Assembly: GCA_961205875.1 (NCBI GenBank)
Contig: OY540809.1
Span: 17,806,267 to 17,870,266, forward strand
Direction of reading: 5' to 3'
DNA length: 64,000 nucleotides
From: Sialis fuliginosa
Taxonomy: Eukaryota > Arthropoda > Insecta > Megaloptera > Sialidae
Both the position numbers and the translations under genes were made by a program. Of this stretch, positions 36,553 to 47,565 are shown piece after piece (position 1 is the first letter of the stretch; every line of letters begins with the position of its first letter). Below the pieces are notes generated by a model, which was not told the DNA's origin, made no database searches, and was given only the letters and a program-made list of their open reading frames with translations.

Positions 36553-37264
36553 TGAAATAGAGTTATCGATTTCAAGAAAGTAAAAGTGAGAAAGTGTGAG
36601 AGGCAAATTTAAATTATGAATCATTAATTAAAAATAATATGTTACAAAGTAATTGCAAAAATTTTATGTTATGTGCGTTATTGTGTTTTCATTTACTAAC
36701 TCAAATATCATACCCTTGATTATTTATTAAATATTTTGTAATTTTATAAAGCAATTACAATAGAACCAAGATAAGGAGATAGAAAAAAATGCATACTTTT
36801 AATAATGTATTATTTATGTATTAAAAAATATTTTATTTAGTCTGTCTTCTCTATTTAAAATAATCTGTTTATTTTGATTAAATATTACTTATGATCACAA
36901 AATAATAACTGTCATGATGCAATAATACGGAAAATTCGTAAGATGCATTTTCATGTTGACGTTCGACGAATGATTGGATCGATGACAATAAATGTTTTTT
37001 GTAAATCTTTGAATAAGACTAAAATATTATACGTCTTGTAATTTTTCGATATAAAGTGTCGTTTGGTTGAAATTTTTAAATTTACAAAAAAAGAGTACAT
37101 CTGGCATCCTAAGGGTTCAGTGTTCGAATCCCTAGGTGGTCTATTTTATTTCATTTTTTTTATTATATACAATAAAAAATATTTTAACAATAAATAATCA
37201 ATAGGTGTACCAATAATACATAGTATGTATGTCTCAACAATAACGTCATGTAATAAGTACGTAT

Positions 37265-40200
37265 ATAATAAAATTTATAGATTAAAGATAAGTATAATTT
37301 TTAATTGTACCTACAATACTTTATACCTGTGTAGATAAACAGGTAACAATGAACTAATTAAGAGCATTTATGTAGATAAATACCTAAATGTTATAAATTC
37401 ATGCGTATTATACCTATGTAGATAAACAGGTATATTATAAAATTAAATCGCATGTATTCAATATAAGGGTGTATCGATTTTTGTATTAAAAAATTGAAAA
37501 ATACACCCTTTTCAATTTTGAAAGTATTATACACGCCATTGTATGTAAAAGGACACGCTGATATCATACATTATACCAGATTCATTCATTAATATATACG
37601 ATAGCCGATAGCGTCTTACTGTGACCAAAAAAATAATTGATTTAATCAAAATGGCATCTGAAAAAAAATTGAAATTTAAAAGTATATGTGGCGCCATTTA
37701 GCAAAAACAGCTTGAACTAACAAGTGTTTGGTAGTTAAAGTTAATCCCGCTAGATGGTGCCACATATACAATTTAAATTTCAATATTTTTTTCAGATACC
37801 ATTCCGACTCAATCAATTTTATTTGGGCAAAGTAGAGACGCTATCGTATGTATTAGGGCATCTTGAATCCAAAAATGCGAATGAACCAGTGAATGTCTTT
37901 AAAATCTGATATCATTTATGTTATCAGTGTGTCTATTTACAAACGATGACATGTATAATATTTTCAAATTTTTTGTACCAAAAAACACATCTTTTTTGAA
38001 TTTGAATGTAATAGACGCACAATCGTATGTAAGAAGACTCGCTGATATCATAAATCGTATCAAATTTTAAATACATTCACTAGTTCAAATTTTAATGTAA
38101 ATTTATAAGACAAAAAGTTGATATGGGCATATTTGGAATCAGGTTGCCCTAATACATACGATAGCGTCTATAGCTCGTCAAAAAAATTTGGACATAAAAA
38201 AACTAAGATAATAATTTTTTATTTAATTTATAGCCTTATTTTTGAGTCGAATAAAACTTTTTTCGAGTTTCAAATAATTAGATACGTTATCGTATATAAA
38301 AGGAAACGCTGATTCGACTTTTCGTATCAGTTTCGAAATTTGTCGAAAGTTTCAAAAGTTACAGTCATTTTACAACAAAAAATTGATAGAAAACGGTGAT
38401 AGGAGTCAGAGCGGAACTTTTTATCAACATTTTTGGAATCAGGATATCCTAATACATACGATATAACGTGCCTAACTCGACAAAAAAATTTATTGCATTG
38501 ACGTAACACGACGGCACCTCCACCATATTTATTTTGATTTTCGAATAAGGCGCCACATGTATCTTTTAAATTTCAATATTTTTTTCAGATGCCATTCTGA
38601 CTTAATCAATTTTATTTGGTCAAAGTAGAGACGCTATCGTATGTATTAATGAATGAATTTAAAATCTGGTGTAATACGATTGCGTGTATAATACTTTCAA
38701 AATTGAAAAGGGTGTATTTTTCAGTACAAAAATCGATACACCCTTATATTGAATATTAATTTTATAATATATTTGTTTATCTACACAGGTAAAATACGCA
38801 TGTTTGTTAACTGACTGATTTCATAACATTTATTTATCTACATAAATGTTCTTAATTAGTACTTTGTTACCTGTTTATCTACAGGGTGTGTAAATAACAG
38901 GGGACAGTATGGGGATCTCGGAAACTATAAGAGATAGAGATTGGGTTAAATGAGAGAAAAGTTACCTTTAAAAGGGGACAGTTCAATGGTGTATTTACAT
39001 TTCACAAAAATTTCTTAGCCTACTAGATATTAGCCTAAAACCATTTTAGTCCGAATTTTTCCATCGTGAATATTTCTTAAGCGACTTGAAATTTTAGAAA
39101 ATATTTCAAATAAATGCTATAGGGTTTAGTATTGTCTATTTAGAAATATTTTTTTAATTTTCAGAAATCTCGTAGTTTTTGAGATATGAGACTGACTTTT
39201 GTTTTCTTAAATAGGAGCAATATGAAGTTTTGTAATTTTTGAACAGAAGATTTTATTACCTTTTCAACGATATGCAACTTGATGTACTTACTTTTCAACA
39301 TATCTTAAAAAATGATCAAATAGTATTTTTTATTTATTTAATACATTGTATGATCCAAAGATGGCTATGCCAATCAACAATAAGATTTAAAAACAACTGA
39401 AAATTGACTTTAAGCTAACGTAGCATGAATGAACTATTGTATTAATAAAAAATAAAGACATATTTTATTTATTTAATACACAATACAAGCCAAAGATGGC
39501 TATGACTATCAACAATAATATTTAAAAAAAAACAATTTATTTACTTATAAGCTTTTTTATTTATAAAAAAAACAACATATTTTAATTTATTTAATACACA
39601 ATACCAGTCAAAGATGGCTGGCTCACTATGGTTGTCAACAATGAGATTTTTAAAACAGCTGAGAAATTATTATAGACCTAATTCCGTTGGATTTTTACAT
39701 ATGGGGTTGTGTTAAAGATCAACTTTTTTTAAATTTATAAAATTTGATAAAATTGATGAAGCATTAAAAAAAATAGCCATGTACTGCTATGAAAAGTCCA
39801 AACTAAAATACCTACCATAATAAACAAAGCATAATTCTGTGAAAGATGTCATGGAAGGTAGTTTGTACAGTTTTGGTAAACATTTTAAATTTCAAAAGTT
39901 GTTTTAATATTTTTTATAATTTTTCTTATGAATACAATTAATTACTAATCGCGTTTTTTATAAGTTAATTTAATATCTAATTGTTGACAGCCACAACCAT
40001 TTTTGGCTTGTATTGTGTATTAAATAAATAAAATATGTCTTTATTTTTTATTAATACAATAGTTCATTCATGCTACGTTAGCTTAAAGTCAATTTTCAGT
40101 TGTTATTAAATCTTATTGTTGATTGGCATAGCCATCTTTGGATCATACAATGTATTAAATAAATAAAAAATACTATTTGATCATTTTTTGTGATATTTTG

Positions 40201-40682
40201 AAAAGTAAGTGCATCAAGTTGCATATCGTTGAAAAGGTAATAAAATCTTCTGTTCAAAAATTACAAAACTTCATATTGCTCCTATTTAAGAAAACAAAAG
40301 TCAGTCTCATATCTCAAAAACTACGAGATTTCTGAAAATTAAAAAAATATTTCTAAATAGACAATACTAAACCCTATAGCATTTATTTGAAATATTTTCT
40401 AAAATTTCAAGTCGCTTAAGAAATATTCACGATGGAAAAATTCGGACTAAAATGGTTTTTGGCTAATATCTAGTAGGCTATGAAATTTTTGTGAAATGTA
40501 ATTACATCATTGAACTGTCCCCTTTTAAAGGTAACTTTTCTCTCATTTAACCCAATCTCTATCTCTTATAGTTTCCGAGATCCCCATACTGTACCCTGTT
40601 ATTTAGACACCCTGTATACAGGTATAAAATATTGTACAGTTAAAAATTACTTACTTTTTATTTATAATTATTATTATACAGA
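37265..40682. mobile_element. Long-inverted-repeat element (E1), split by a nested insertion
   Basis: The left arm begins near 37265 and contains TGTAGATAAACAGGTAACAA, then ATAAGGGTGTATCGATTTTT and AATACACCCTTTTCAATTTT. The same series occurs inverted from about 38565 to 38880 and resumes after the second element at 40617. Arms are therefore at least 400 bp. The interior repeats degenerate units around ATACATACGATAGCGTCT and CGTATGTAAAAGGACACGCT in both orientations. There is no coding sequence. Exact outer tips are uncertain because the ends are AT-rich. Confidence 0.7.
38882..40614. mobile_element. Long-inverted-repeat element (E2), 1733 bp, TA-flanked
   Basis: The left tip is CAGGGTGTGTAAATAACAGG and the right tip is the inverse of CAGGGTGTCTAAATAACAGG. 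TA flanks each side (38880-38881 and 40615-40616). The arms are near-identical inverted copies over about 600 bp, sharing for example AGTATGGGGATCTCGGAAAC and AGCAATATGAAGTTTTGTAA. The middle holds three tandem copies of a unit built around CAAAGATGGCT followed by ATCAACAATA (near 39358, 39487 and 39607), plus inverted partners. No transposase sequence is visible. It is inserted in the right arm of E1. Confidence 0.85.
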
Positions 40683-41358
40683 ATGGTCCGGTTTTTGATA
40701 TACAGATATTTTAGGAGATGATTCCTTGGTTCATTGTGAGTAAAAAACTGTACGGAAAGGGGGGGGGGTCTATTTTTAATATCCCTTGGAGCTATAAGAT
40801 GTTTAATAATAAATTCTAAAGTAACGTAACTAGAGCAACCACAATGAGTCAATTTCATAGGTATAATTAATTGACATATTTTTCAGTATAAACTTTATTC
40901 CTATCCGTGTTTCCAGTTTAGATTTATTGCTCATCAAAGTCAAAAAATATATTTATTTTTTTGAAAATTTTTATGAAAATTGACATTTTTCTCCAAAAGA
41001 ACCTACAGTATGTGGTAAAAAAATATTCATAGAATAGTGCCTGTGGGAATCGTATACCGTCTAATCCGCACCCACCACTGCAATCTTAAATGAAACAGAG
41101 TATATACACATAAATCCGATACCTGGTTTCCAAAAGTTAGTGTATATGTAATATGTATGCACAATATTAGTCGCCAATGATGGTACGCCTACACGCATAT
41201 CTACGATTGGCGTGGCGGGCGACGCGGCGCCTACTGACATTTCCTTAAATAGTAACAAGTTGCAGACTGGACAACAACATGCGGAATGTGCGTGGAAATG
41301 GCCAATGTTTGCTAAACACCCGTACCGTGTACACACGTATGTAGGTACTACACAGTTA
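40683..41358. other. Gene-free stretch
   Basis: A G-run lies near 40760 and a GC-richer patch at 41200-41290. No exon or bounded element was recognised. Confidence 0.45.
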
Positions 41359-41497
41359 TGTTGTGTTTAGACCGAAAAAACTAAACAGCAACATCGTGTC
41401 TTTTTGACAAAAGTGCAATAAACCCTATGCATTTTTAAATACGATGTGTTTTCAAACACCGTGTTGCTGTTTTGTTTTCTTTGGTCTAAACACGGCA
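41359..41497. mobile_element. Small foldback MITE, family GTGTTTAGACC, copy 1
   Basis: The left end TGTTGTGTTTAGACCGAAAA with CTAAACAGCAACA pairs with the right end, the inverse of TGCCGTGTTTAGACCAAAGA and AAACAGCAACA. A shorter copy lies at 57631-57703. Confidence 0.7.
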
Positions 41498-42059
41498 TTA
41501 TACTGTAAATGTGTTCAAATTTACTAAATAAAAGTCTAATGTCCGGTATTAGAAAGAATTTGCTTGAGTGCAAATGCAAATGACTTTACAATATGAAAGA
41601 ATACCAAAAATTAAAAAAAAAACTACCATCTAGATTAAATGGAACGAACGAGTTTTGGAATTTGCTTCCTCTCTTTCTTTCTTTTTTTTTTGCTTTCCTC
41701 TCGCTTTAGATTTTGTGATAAATTGAAAAAACGGTTGGAAATGGGGTTTTCACCCTTAAACCCCATTTTTAAGGGTGTTGCACTACTTTTCGCTTGTCCG
41801 GGTTACTTTTTTCGAATTCTCCTGTTCAAAATCTATAAGAATCAATCATAAAATTGCTTGCCCTCTAAATTCCCCTTTTTCTCACTTTTCACTGCTTCCT
41901 TGACTGGGCTACAAGCGATCTTATTTGATAGTTAATTAATATCAGTTTAACACCATAACAAAGTTCTGCCCACGACGATTTAGCATTGTCGACAATGCTC
42001 GTTAAAAACCGGTCAAATTTCTTTACACCCTGCAAAGATGTGATCATATATTAAATGTG

Positions 42060-42165
42060 ATATATAAAAACAAACTTGTTTGTTTAAACGTCAAAATTTA
42101 TTTAAGAAAAGGTAATCGCAAGCTTTCGATTCACAGAATCATCGTCAGGCTATTAATAAAGATTT
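42060..42165 (-). repeat. Repeat with hammerhead-like core
   Basis: Read on the - strand: CTGACGA (42148-42142), a 5-bp stem GATTC/GAATC with loop TGT, then GAAA (42127-42124). The flanks TAATAGC (42155-42149) and GCGATTA (42119-42113) could pair with one mismatch. This is the order of conserved elements of a hammerhead ribozyme, as found in Penelope-like retroelements. However, stem III is essentially absent and an extra T interrupts the base of stem II. It is at best a degenerate or dimer-dependent version. Confidence 0.35.
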
Positions 42166-42180
42166 AAATTTGAGAACGAT

Positions 42181-43469
42181 GTCGATATCTCAATAATATT
42201 CATGTGATCTATACATCGCTGTTAAGAGGGGTCAAAAATGCATTAATTTTGCGTGCCCTAGGTCCCTAGACCATCACCAAGTCTATAACATTTTGTCAGG
42301 AACTTCAAATAGTTAAATGCATAGCTAGGGTTTATCATTATTTCGGACCTTTTTTACTTTTTTATACATACGTGAAATGTACTGTATAATAAAGTAGGTA
42401 TAGTGATCATGAAAAAATTTGAACTCGAGATTTTAACGGAATTGCAAGGGTCCCTGAATCACGTACTTACGACCATTATCTCAATGACGTCTGTGTGTCT
42501 TTGTACGCTCTACAGCCAAAACGGTGAGGCTTACAAACATGGAATTTTAAACTTAAGGTTCTTGTATACTTTAGATGCGCAACTTCTATTTTTGGAAACC
42601 ATCACTAAACCGGAAATGGATGTTTACTGATGTCGATTTTATAATAAAGACGTTTGAAATAAAATCATAGAATTTAATTAAAATTAATATATATCTCAAA
42701 CATTAACAAAAACAACAATTAATGTAATGTAGTGTATTCATTATTGTATTCAATTTCTTAGCAGAAAGTGTTAACTTATTACTTATGTAACTTCTTCTGT
42801 ATCATGATGTATAAAAAAGTCTTGTGCCGACCAGGGCAGTATATTTTCCTCAACATGGGCCGCTTTCGACATCTCCTAGCTTCTGTTTCTAGTGCACAGT
42901 GCAATATTTAGTATCAAAAATGTTTTCATTTAAATAAAATATAGAAACAAAGTAAATAATACTTTGTCATGTTATTTGTTTGTAACTAATAAAGGTGTAT
43001 ACAATAAAATTAAAAAAATAAATAAAACAATGTAACAAGCTGACGTAGGATAACTACTTATAACTGTCTGTCACGGTTAGTTTAATACTGAAAATAATAT
43101 ATGCACATTGCACATGCACAAGTGTGAAAACACAAGGCCCTTTTTACATTATGTAAACACTAGTAGAATTGATGAGATAATTTGCGATAATATACTAAAA
43201 CTAGGGAATTAAAATAAAAAAAACACTGTATTTTTCGTTAACTAGAACCTGACCTGAATCGTTATCTATATTTCAAGATCAGCAAACGTGAACCTTTTAT
43301 TGGTAACCATTTTTTTAGGTTAAACAATTGATTTTAATATTTTAATCATATAGACCAGAACATAATTCGTTTGGAAAATTATTCCGATTGTTTTTTTTTT
43401 ATCTTATTAGGGAGGTTGGCCTGATTATAAAAGTGCAGGATGCCAGTCGGTACCTCGGTTGGATATTGT
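42181..43469. other. Gene-free stretch
   Basis: No exon recognised. The 75-codon frame at 42403-42630 has no similarity I can identify. Confidence 0.45.
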
Positions 43470-43800
43470 TTAAGCCGCGAAAAGGCCCTACAAAAAGAAA
43501 AATATGTTTTTTTTAAATCAAAATTTTTTTTGTATCTTTAGGCCTTTTCACAAAAAGGTCCTTACTCTCATAACTGTAACTCTTTTGTTATAAATTTTTT
43601 TAAATTCAGAAACCTTGAATTTAGGTATTTTCAATCATGAAAATGTATACTTTAAAAATAATTTTTTCATACTGTTTTTATTAATAATCTTCAAATGAAT
43701 ATTAACAATATGATATACTTCAATTTCAAGATTCTTACCGGCAACAATTTTTATTAACAACCAAGCACGTTTTTCCACTCTGCGCGTTCATATTGCCCTG
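43470..43800 (+). repeat. Dispersed repeat family R4, copy 1
   Basis: Direct copy of 58885-59225. Shared motifs include GCGAAAAGGCCCTACAAAA, ACCTTGAATTT, TTTTCAATCATGAAAATGTA and CGCTCATATTGCCCTGT (with G.TC variation). No coding capacity. Confidence 0.7.
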
Positions 43801-43935
43801 TCACTCAAACTCCTACGTCCCATATGGGCAAAAACAGATATATATATTCAACGAGTAGCTGTGTACGTTTTGACATCCTTCTGTTGTGGTTCCATCCATA
43901 GACATAGAGCATGGACCGCGCATCTGACTCGAAAA

Positions 43936-44185
43936 TAGGGTGACCAGATTTTAGTTTTGGTAAACCCTGAAATGTAAATGAAGACCCCTTTTTTATTTTT
44001 ATTTTCATAAAATTTGTTATCATAATCTGCACTGTTATGTCCCCTGCTCTATTTTTGACGACCTTTTTTTTTTTTAGTCGTCATATTTTGCAAAACCCGG
44101 AGAAATTGCACCCAAACCCTGAACCCGGAGATCCAGTGTGCAAACCCTGAGATTCCGGCTCAAAATTGGAGACCTGGTCACCCTA
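43936..44185. mobile_element. hAT-type MITE, 250 bp, family TAGGGTGACCAG, copy 1
   Basis: The ends are TAGGGTGACCAGA and its inverse, CTGGTCACCCTA. The flanks CTCGAAAA (43928-43935) and CTTGAAAA (44186-44193) form an 8-bp target duplication with one change, as for hAT elements. The interior has inverted ACGACC/GTCGTC and the words AAACCCGG and AACCCTGA. A second copy in the opposite orientation is at 53338-53576. Confidence 0.8.
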
Positions 44186-44371
44186 CTTGAAAACAGAGTC
44201 GTGTCAAATGAAAGAGGTAGAAAATGGTTTGGGATATACTTGTCCTTTTTTAAACAGGAGTGTTTATTTCATTCTTATTAGAAAAAGAGATAGATATACC
44301 CCAAATACCACCGCATCTCTCTCACAGTTTTGGATAAATGTTATGGTTCCATCTAGATAGATGCATATATC

Positions 44372-45013
44372 CAGCGCCGGATTAAATTTTGTTGTGCCCT
44401 TGGTTTTTATAGTGAACGGTGCCCTAGCTTTTCTTCTTTTGTTGTTTGTTGTAAAATTTTTAAAGAAAATTATTGCATAATGGATTTTTTTTCATTTTGA
44501 ATTATGTTTCAAACTCGACCAAATATAAATGTATTTGTAATGGCGAGAAATTCAATTGTTTTTTGATTGACTTGCAACATGCTATTTTTCCCATAAAATA
44601 CAACATAAACTTGAACTTTGTGTAGAAGATATAATAGAAAATAGTATGTGGTACATCTCTGCCTACCTAAATTTGTTCCTTTGTTTTGGACTTTCACGCT
44701 TACATAATATACCTACTATTTATTATTATTATTGGTAATCTAACATCTCAATTAATAGAAAATATTGTTTTCACCTCGATTTGCAAATATTGCAATAAGT
44801 TTTTATTATAATTCTTATCATTAAAAAGTGCTGAAACCATAATGAAGTGATCATAAATGCTATAAGTCCTGTAGAAACACATAATTTTTAATCAGAAGTC
44901 TAATAATCGAAATAGTTCTAACTAGGAAAAAAAAGTAATTTTTTTTGTGGTGCCTTCTTTGTGGTGATGCTCTAGGCCGGTGCCTAGTGTGCCTTATTAT
45001 AAATCCATCACTG
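44372..45013. mobile_element. Possible hAT-like element, 642 bp
   Basis: The left end CAGCGCCGGATTAAATTTTG and right end (inverse CAGTGATGGATTTATAATAA) are imperfect inverted repeats. Further in, TTGTGCCCTTGG on the left corresponds to the inverse of AGGCACAC and GCACCGG on the right. The flanks CATATATC and CATAAGTA match at only 5 of 8 positions, so the target duplication is doubtful. Confidence 0.45.
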
Positions 45014-45356
45014 CATAAGTATATCGATGGAATTTTTGTGGTATTCATTTTTCCTTAAGGTTACCTGTAGGTGGTATCTACAGCTCTTCTTCTACATATG
45101 TAGATGTGCGGGCTTGTTGATATATTTGGATTGTTGTACTAGAATGTTGATGATTCTTTGTTTTTAAGATGAATGATGATAGGAGTCAATGTGTAGGTAT
45201 TGGTTCGTGTGGGTCAGTTTCCTGTAAACTCGGTGACCTAGACTACCATTCTCATTCCGGTTCACTTACACATCTAAATAAACCTTTGTGTCTCTCACCC
45301 TATTCCCTCGGCATATCTTATAACTCTTGACTTGTAACTGCTTTAATCCATATATC

Positions 45357-45594
45357 CAGGCCCTCTTAGAGAGGGTGCTAGGAGAGCCATATGGTCCGGT
45401 CCCTTGGACTTCAGGGGCTCCGAAAATTATTTATATATTACATAAATATTTATAATTGTAATATAAGTATTTGTAATTGTATGTAAGGATAATATGGAAT
45501 TTGTTAGAAATTTCTTTAAGTTCGCGAAATGGAGGGATATGGCCTCCCGAAATGTTGTTTGGCCCGGGCCCTATTGAAGCTCTCTCAGGACCTG
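45357..45594. mobile_element. hAT-type MITE, 238 bp, perfect 8-bp duplication
   Basis: CATATATC is present on both sides (45349-45356 and 45595-45602). The ends are CAGGCCCTCTTAGAGAG and, inverted, CAGGTCCTGAGAGAGC. The interior is GC-richer than the host, with the words GGTCCGGTCCC and GGCCCGGGCC. No coding sequence. Confidence 0.75.
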
Positions 45595-45603
45595 CATATA
45601 TCC

Positions 45604-45900
45604 ATACTAATATTATAAATGCGAAAATGTGTCTGTCTGTTTACCCTCGTTAAGTTAAACGCGCTGCTGACGCGCCCGGTTGAAACATTTTGAAGGCTGA
45701 CTATGATAAAGGGGGTTCTTACTTAGTATACTGCTTACAAATAAATTTTCAGATTTTATAAAGTAGTTGCAACATTTTTACAAAAATAAAGCCGCCCCTG
45801 CGCCAAACGCTAACGAAACTAGCTGACTGACGGCAGGCTATATCTCTACACCACAAATGTGACGTAATATAAAAAAATCAGCCTTTATAAAGTAGTTGCA
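45604..45900 (+). repeat. Retroposon-like repeat fragment
   Basis: It begins CCATACTAATATTATAAATG with CGAAAATGTGTCTGTCTGTT, which is the inverse of the tail of family R2. It continues with GC-richer sequence (ACGCGCTGCTGACGCGCCCG). Full extent unknown. Confidence 0.4.
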
Positions 45901-46519
45901 ATTTTTGTCGCTCACCTCTCGGACTATAAAAGGATATTTTTACTTTAATACAATACATTACAATATGAAAACCAATAAAAGTTCAAACTTGGAGTATTAT
46001 CATATATTATAGTTGATTAATATAAGTATATGGTATTATCTAATTTTGGTGGAATGATTAAAAAACCAGTGACTATGATTTGCATAATTTTTTGTGAACT
46101 TCTTCATTTTAGTCAACAAATTCAAAGGAATTTATTGATAAATTTACCATAAATGTATAATTTAATATTTGAAGTTATTTTTAAAAATATTTGAAAATAT
46201 TTCAAGAGTTACCACGTCCAAATTAATTCACAATCAAATAAATAAAAACTTGTTTTACTAATAAAGAAAATGTGTAGGCTTGCAGCATAATATATAAAAA
46301 TTCAATGTCAATGAACCAATGACTTTTAAGAAAATAAGATCAAATTGCAATAATGTAATAATTATTTTGAACATAAAGTTTTGATTGCAATTTTTCAGAA
46401 AAAAAATCAGACGAGGCCGGTTTAATTTTTTTACGAGACAAGCTCGAAACGTAATGGCTTAAATTTTGATGAGATGAAATATAAATAAGACTGTTCAGAT
46501 GATACTTAAATAACTTTGA

Positions 46520-46830
46520 TTTATTGCTTCCTTGCAATATCGAAGATACGAGAAGCTTTGTGATCGTTTTAAATAAGACAAAAAAATTGTTCTCCGATAT
46601 CAAAATTTTAAATTGATCTTTCCGTTTCACGTCAAGATAAACACTTTTCGTTCCGTGTCTGTCTATCTGTTCGTCCGTCTGTCTGTCTATCTGTCTGTGT
46701 GTGTGTGTCTGTCCTCTGAATCCTTGCTACACTCATGAACCACTGAACCGATATTAATAAAACTTGGTTGGATGGTTGGGTCTGGCTTGAGGACGGTTTC
46801 ATTTCGAAATAATCAAAATCATGTGTAAGG
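46520..46830 (+). repeat. R1 family copy with (GTCT)n tract
   Basis: The motif order of R1 is intact: TTGCAATATCGAAGATACG, AAGCTTTGTGATCGTTTTAA, GATCTTTCCGTTTCACGTC, a (GTCT)n/(GT)n tract at 46659-46714, ACCGATATTAATAAAACTTG, and GAGGACGGTTTCATTTCGAA. Confidence 0.75.
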
Positions 46831-47099
46831 GGGATATTTATTTTTTCAATATAATAAATATACATATAAATGATAAATTTAACATAATAAGTACATAGAA
46901 ATTATAAATAATATAATACATTTTTTTATGACAATATGAAAAAAACCGCGATTTTGTTCACGTTAAATACAGGTTAGGTAATACAGATTTCTATTATGAT
47001 TGTCGATAAAACAAGTTTTTAGTTTGGCATTTGCCCGCTAGATAACACTTAACTATCATAACCTATTACACGTACAAAAGTACTCACCCATTTTTTTTA

Positions 47100-47272
47100 T
47101 CCAATAAATTTTTCGGGATACAAAATAGTTTATGCACTTCATCACGATGCAAGCTATCTCCCTGCCAAATTTCATCAAGTTCGGTTCAACAGTTTAGCCG
47201 TGAAAATGTAAGAAATAGACAGAGAGACAGACATACTATCGCATTTATAATATTAATATTAGTATGAATTAT
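47100..47272 (-). repeat. R2 family copy
   Basis: Near-complete match to 28680-28862, in the same orientation in the window, ending in AGACAGACATACTATCGCAT then TTATAATATTAATATTAGTA. Confidence 0.7.
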
Positions 47273-47483
47273 GTAGGGAAGAGTGGGGTAATCGCGAATT
47301 CAGTATGTTAGAAGAGGAAAGCTAATGTTCTATCTGCACTTACCGATAGTTGGGCCTATGTCTAGTATCAGACTGTTAACGTTCAGTGTAGATCACGTTC
47401 ACAGTATAAAGTAAGTTTAATTCCATCATATTTCATATAATTTTTTATTGAAATAAAAACTATGGACTACGGAATTATCGTTT

Positions 47484-47565
47484 AGGATTTTTGAAAAAAT
47501 ATAGTTGAATTATTTTAGATCTTTCACAATTCTTTACTACATTATATTGTTCAATGGTTAACGGT
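47484..47565 (+). repeat. Short direct repeat, copy 1
   Basis: GAAAAAATATAGTTGAATTA and TTCTTTACTACATTATATTG recur at 49410-49490 with few changes. The second copy is preceded by GCCCGTGCGGCTTCGCGA, a phrase typical of retroposon ends. Confidence 0.6.

Noticed and set aside
37105..37145. tRNA-like B box (TGTTCGAATCC)
   Set aside because: No A box, no cloverleaf stems, and the T-arm does not pair. Chance or a decayed retroposon at most.
42403..42630. 75-codon open frame starting MIMKKFELEI
   Set aside because: No recognisable domain, no splice or promoter context, and repeat-rich surroundings.
46659..46714. CRISPR-like spaced repeats
   Set aside because: Simple (GTCT)n microsatellite; no spacers, and the DNA is eukaryotic.
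46632..46865. 77-codon reverse-strand frame with TDTHTQTDRQTDGRTDRQT
   Set aside because: The Thr-Asp-Arg-Gln pattern is the translation of the (GTCT)n tract of repeat R1.
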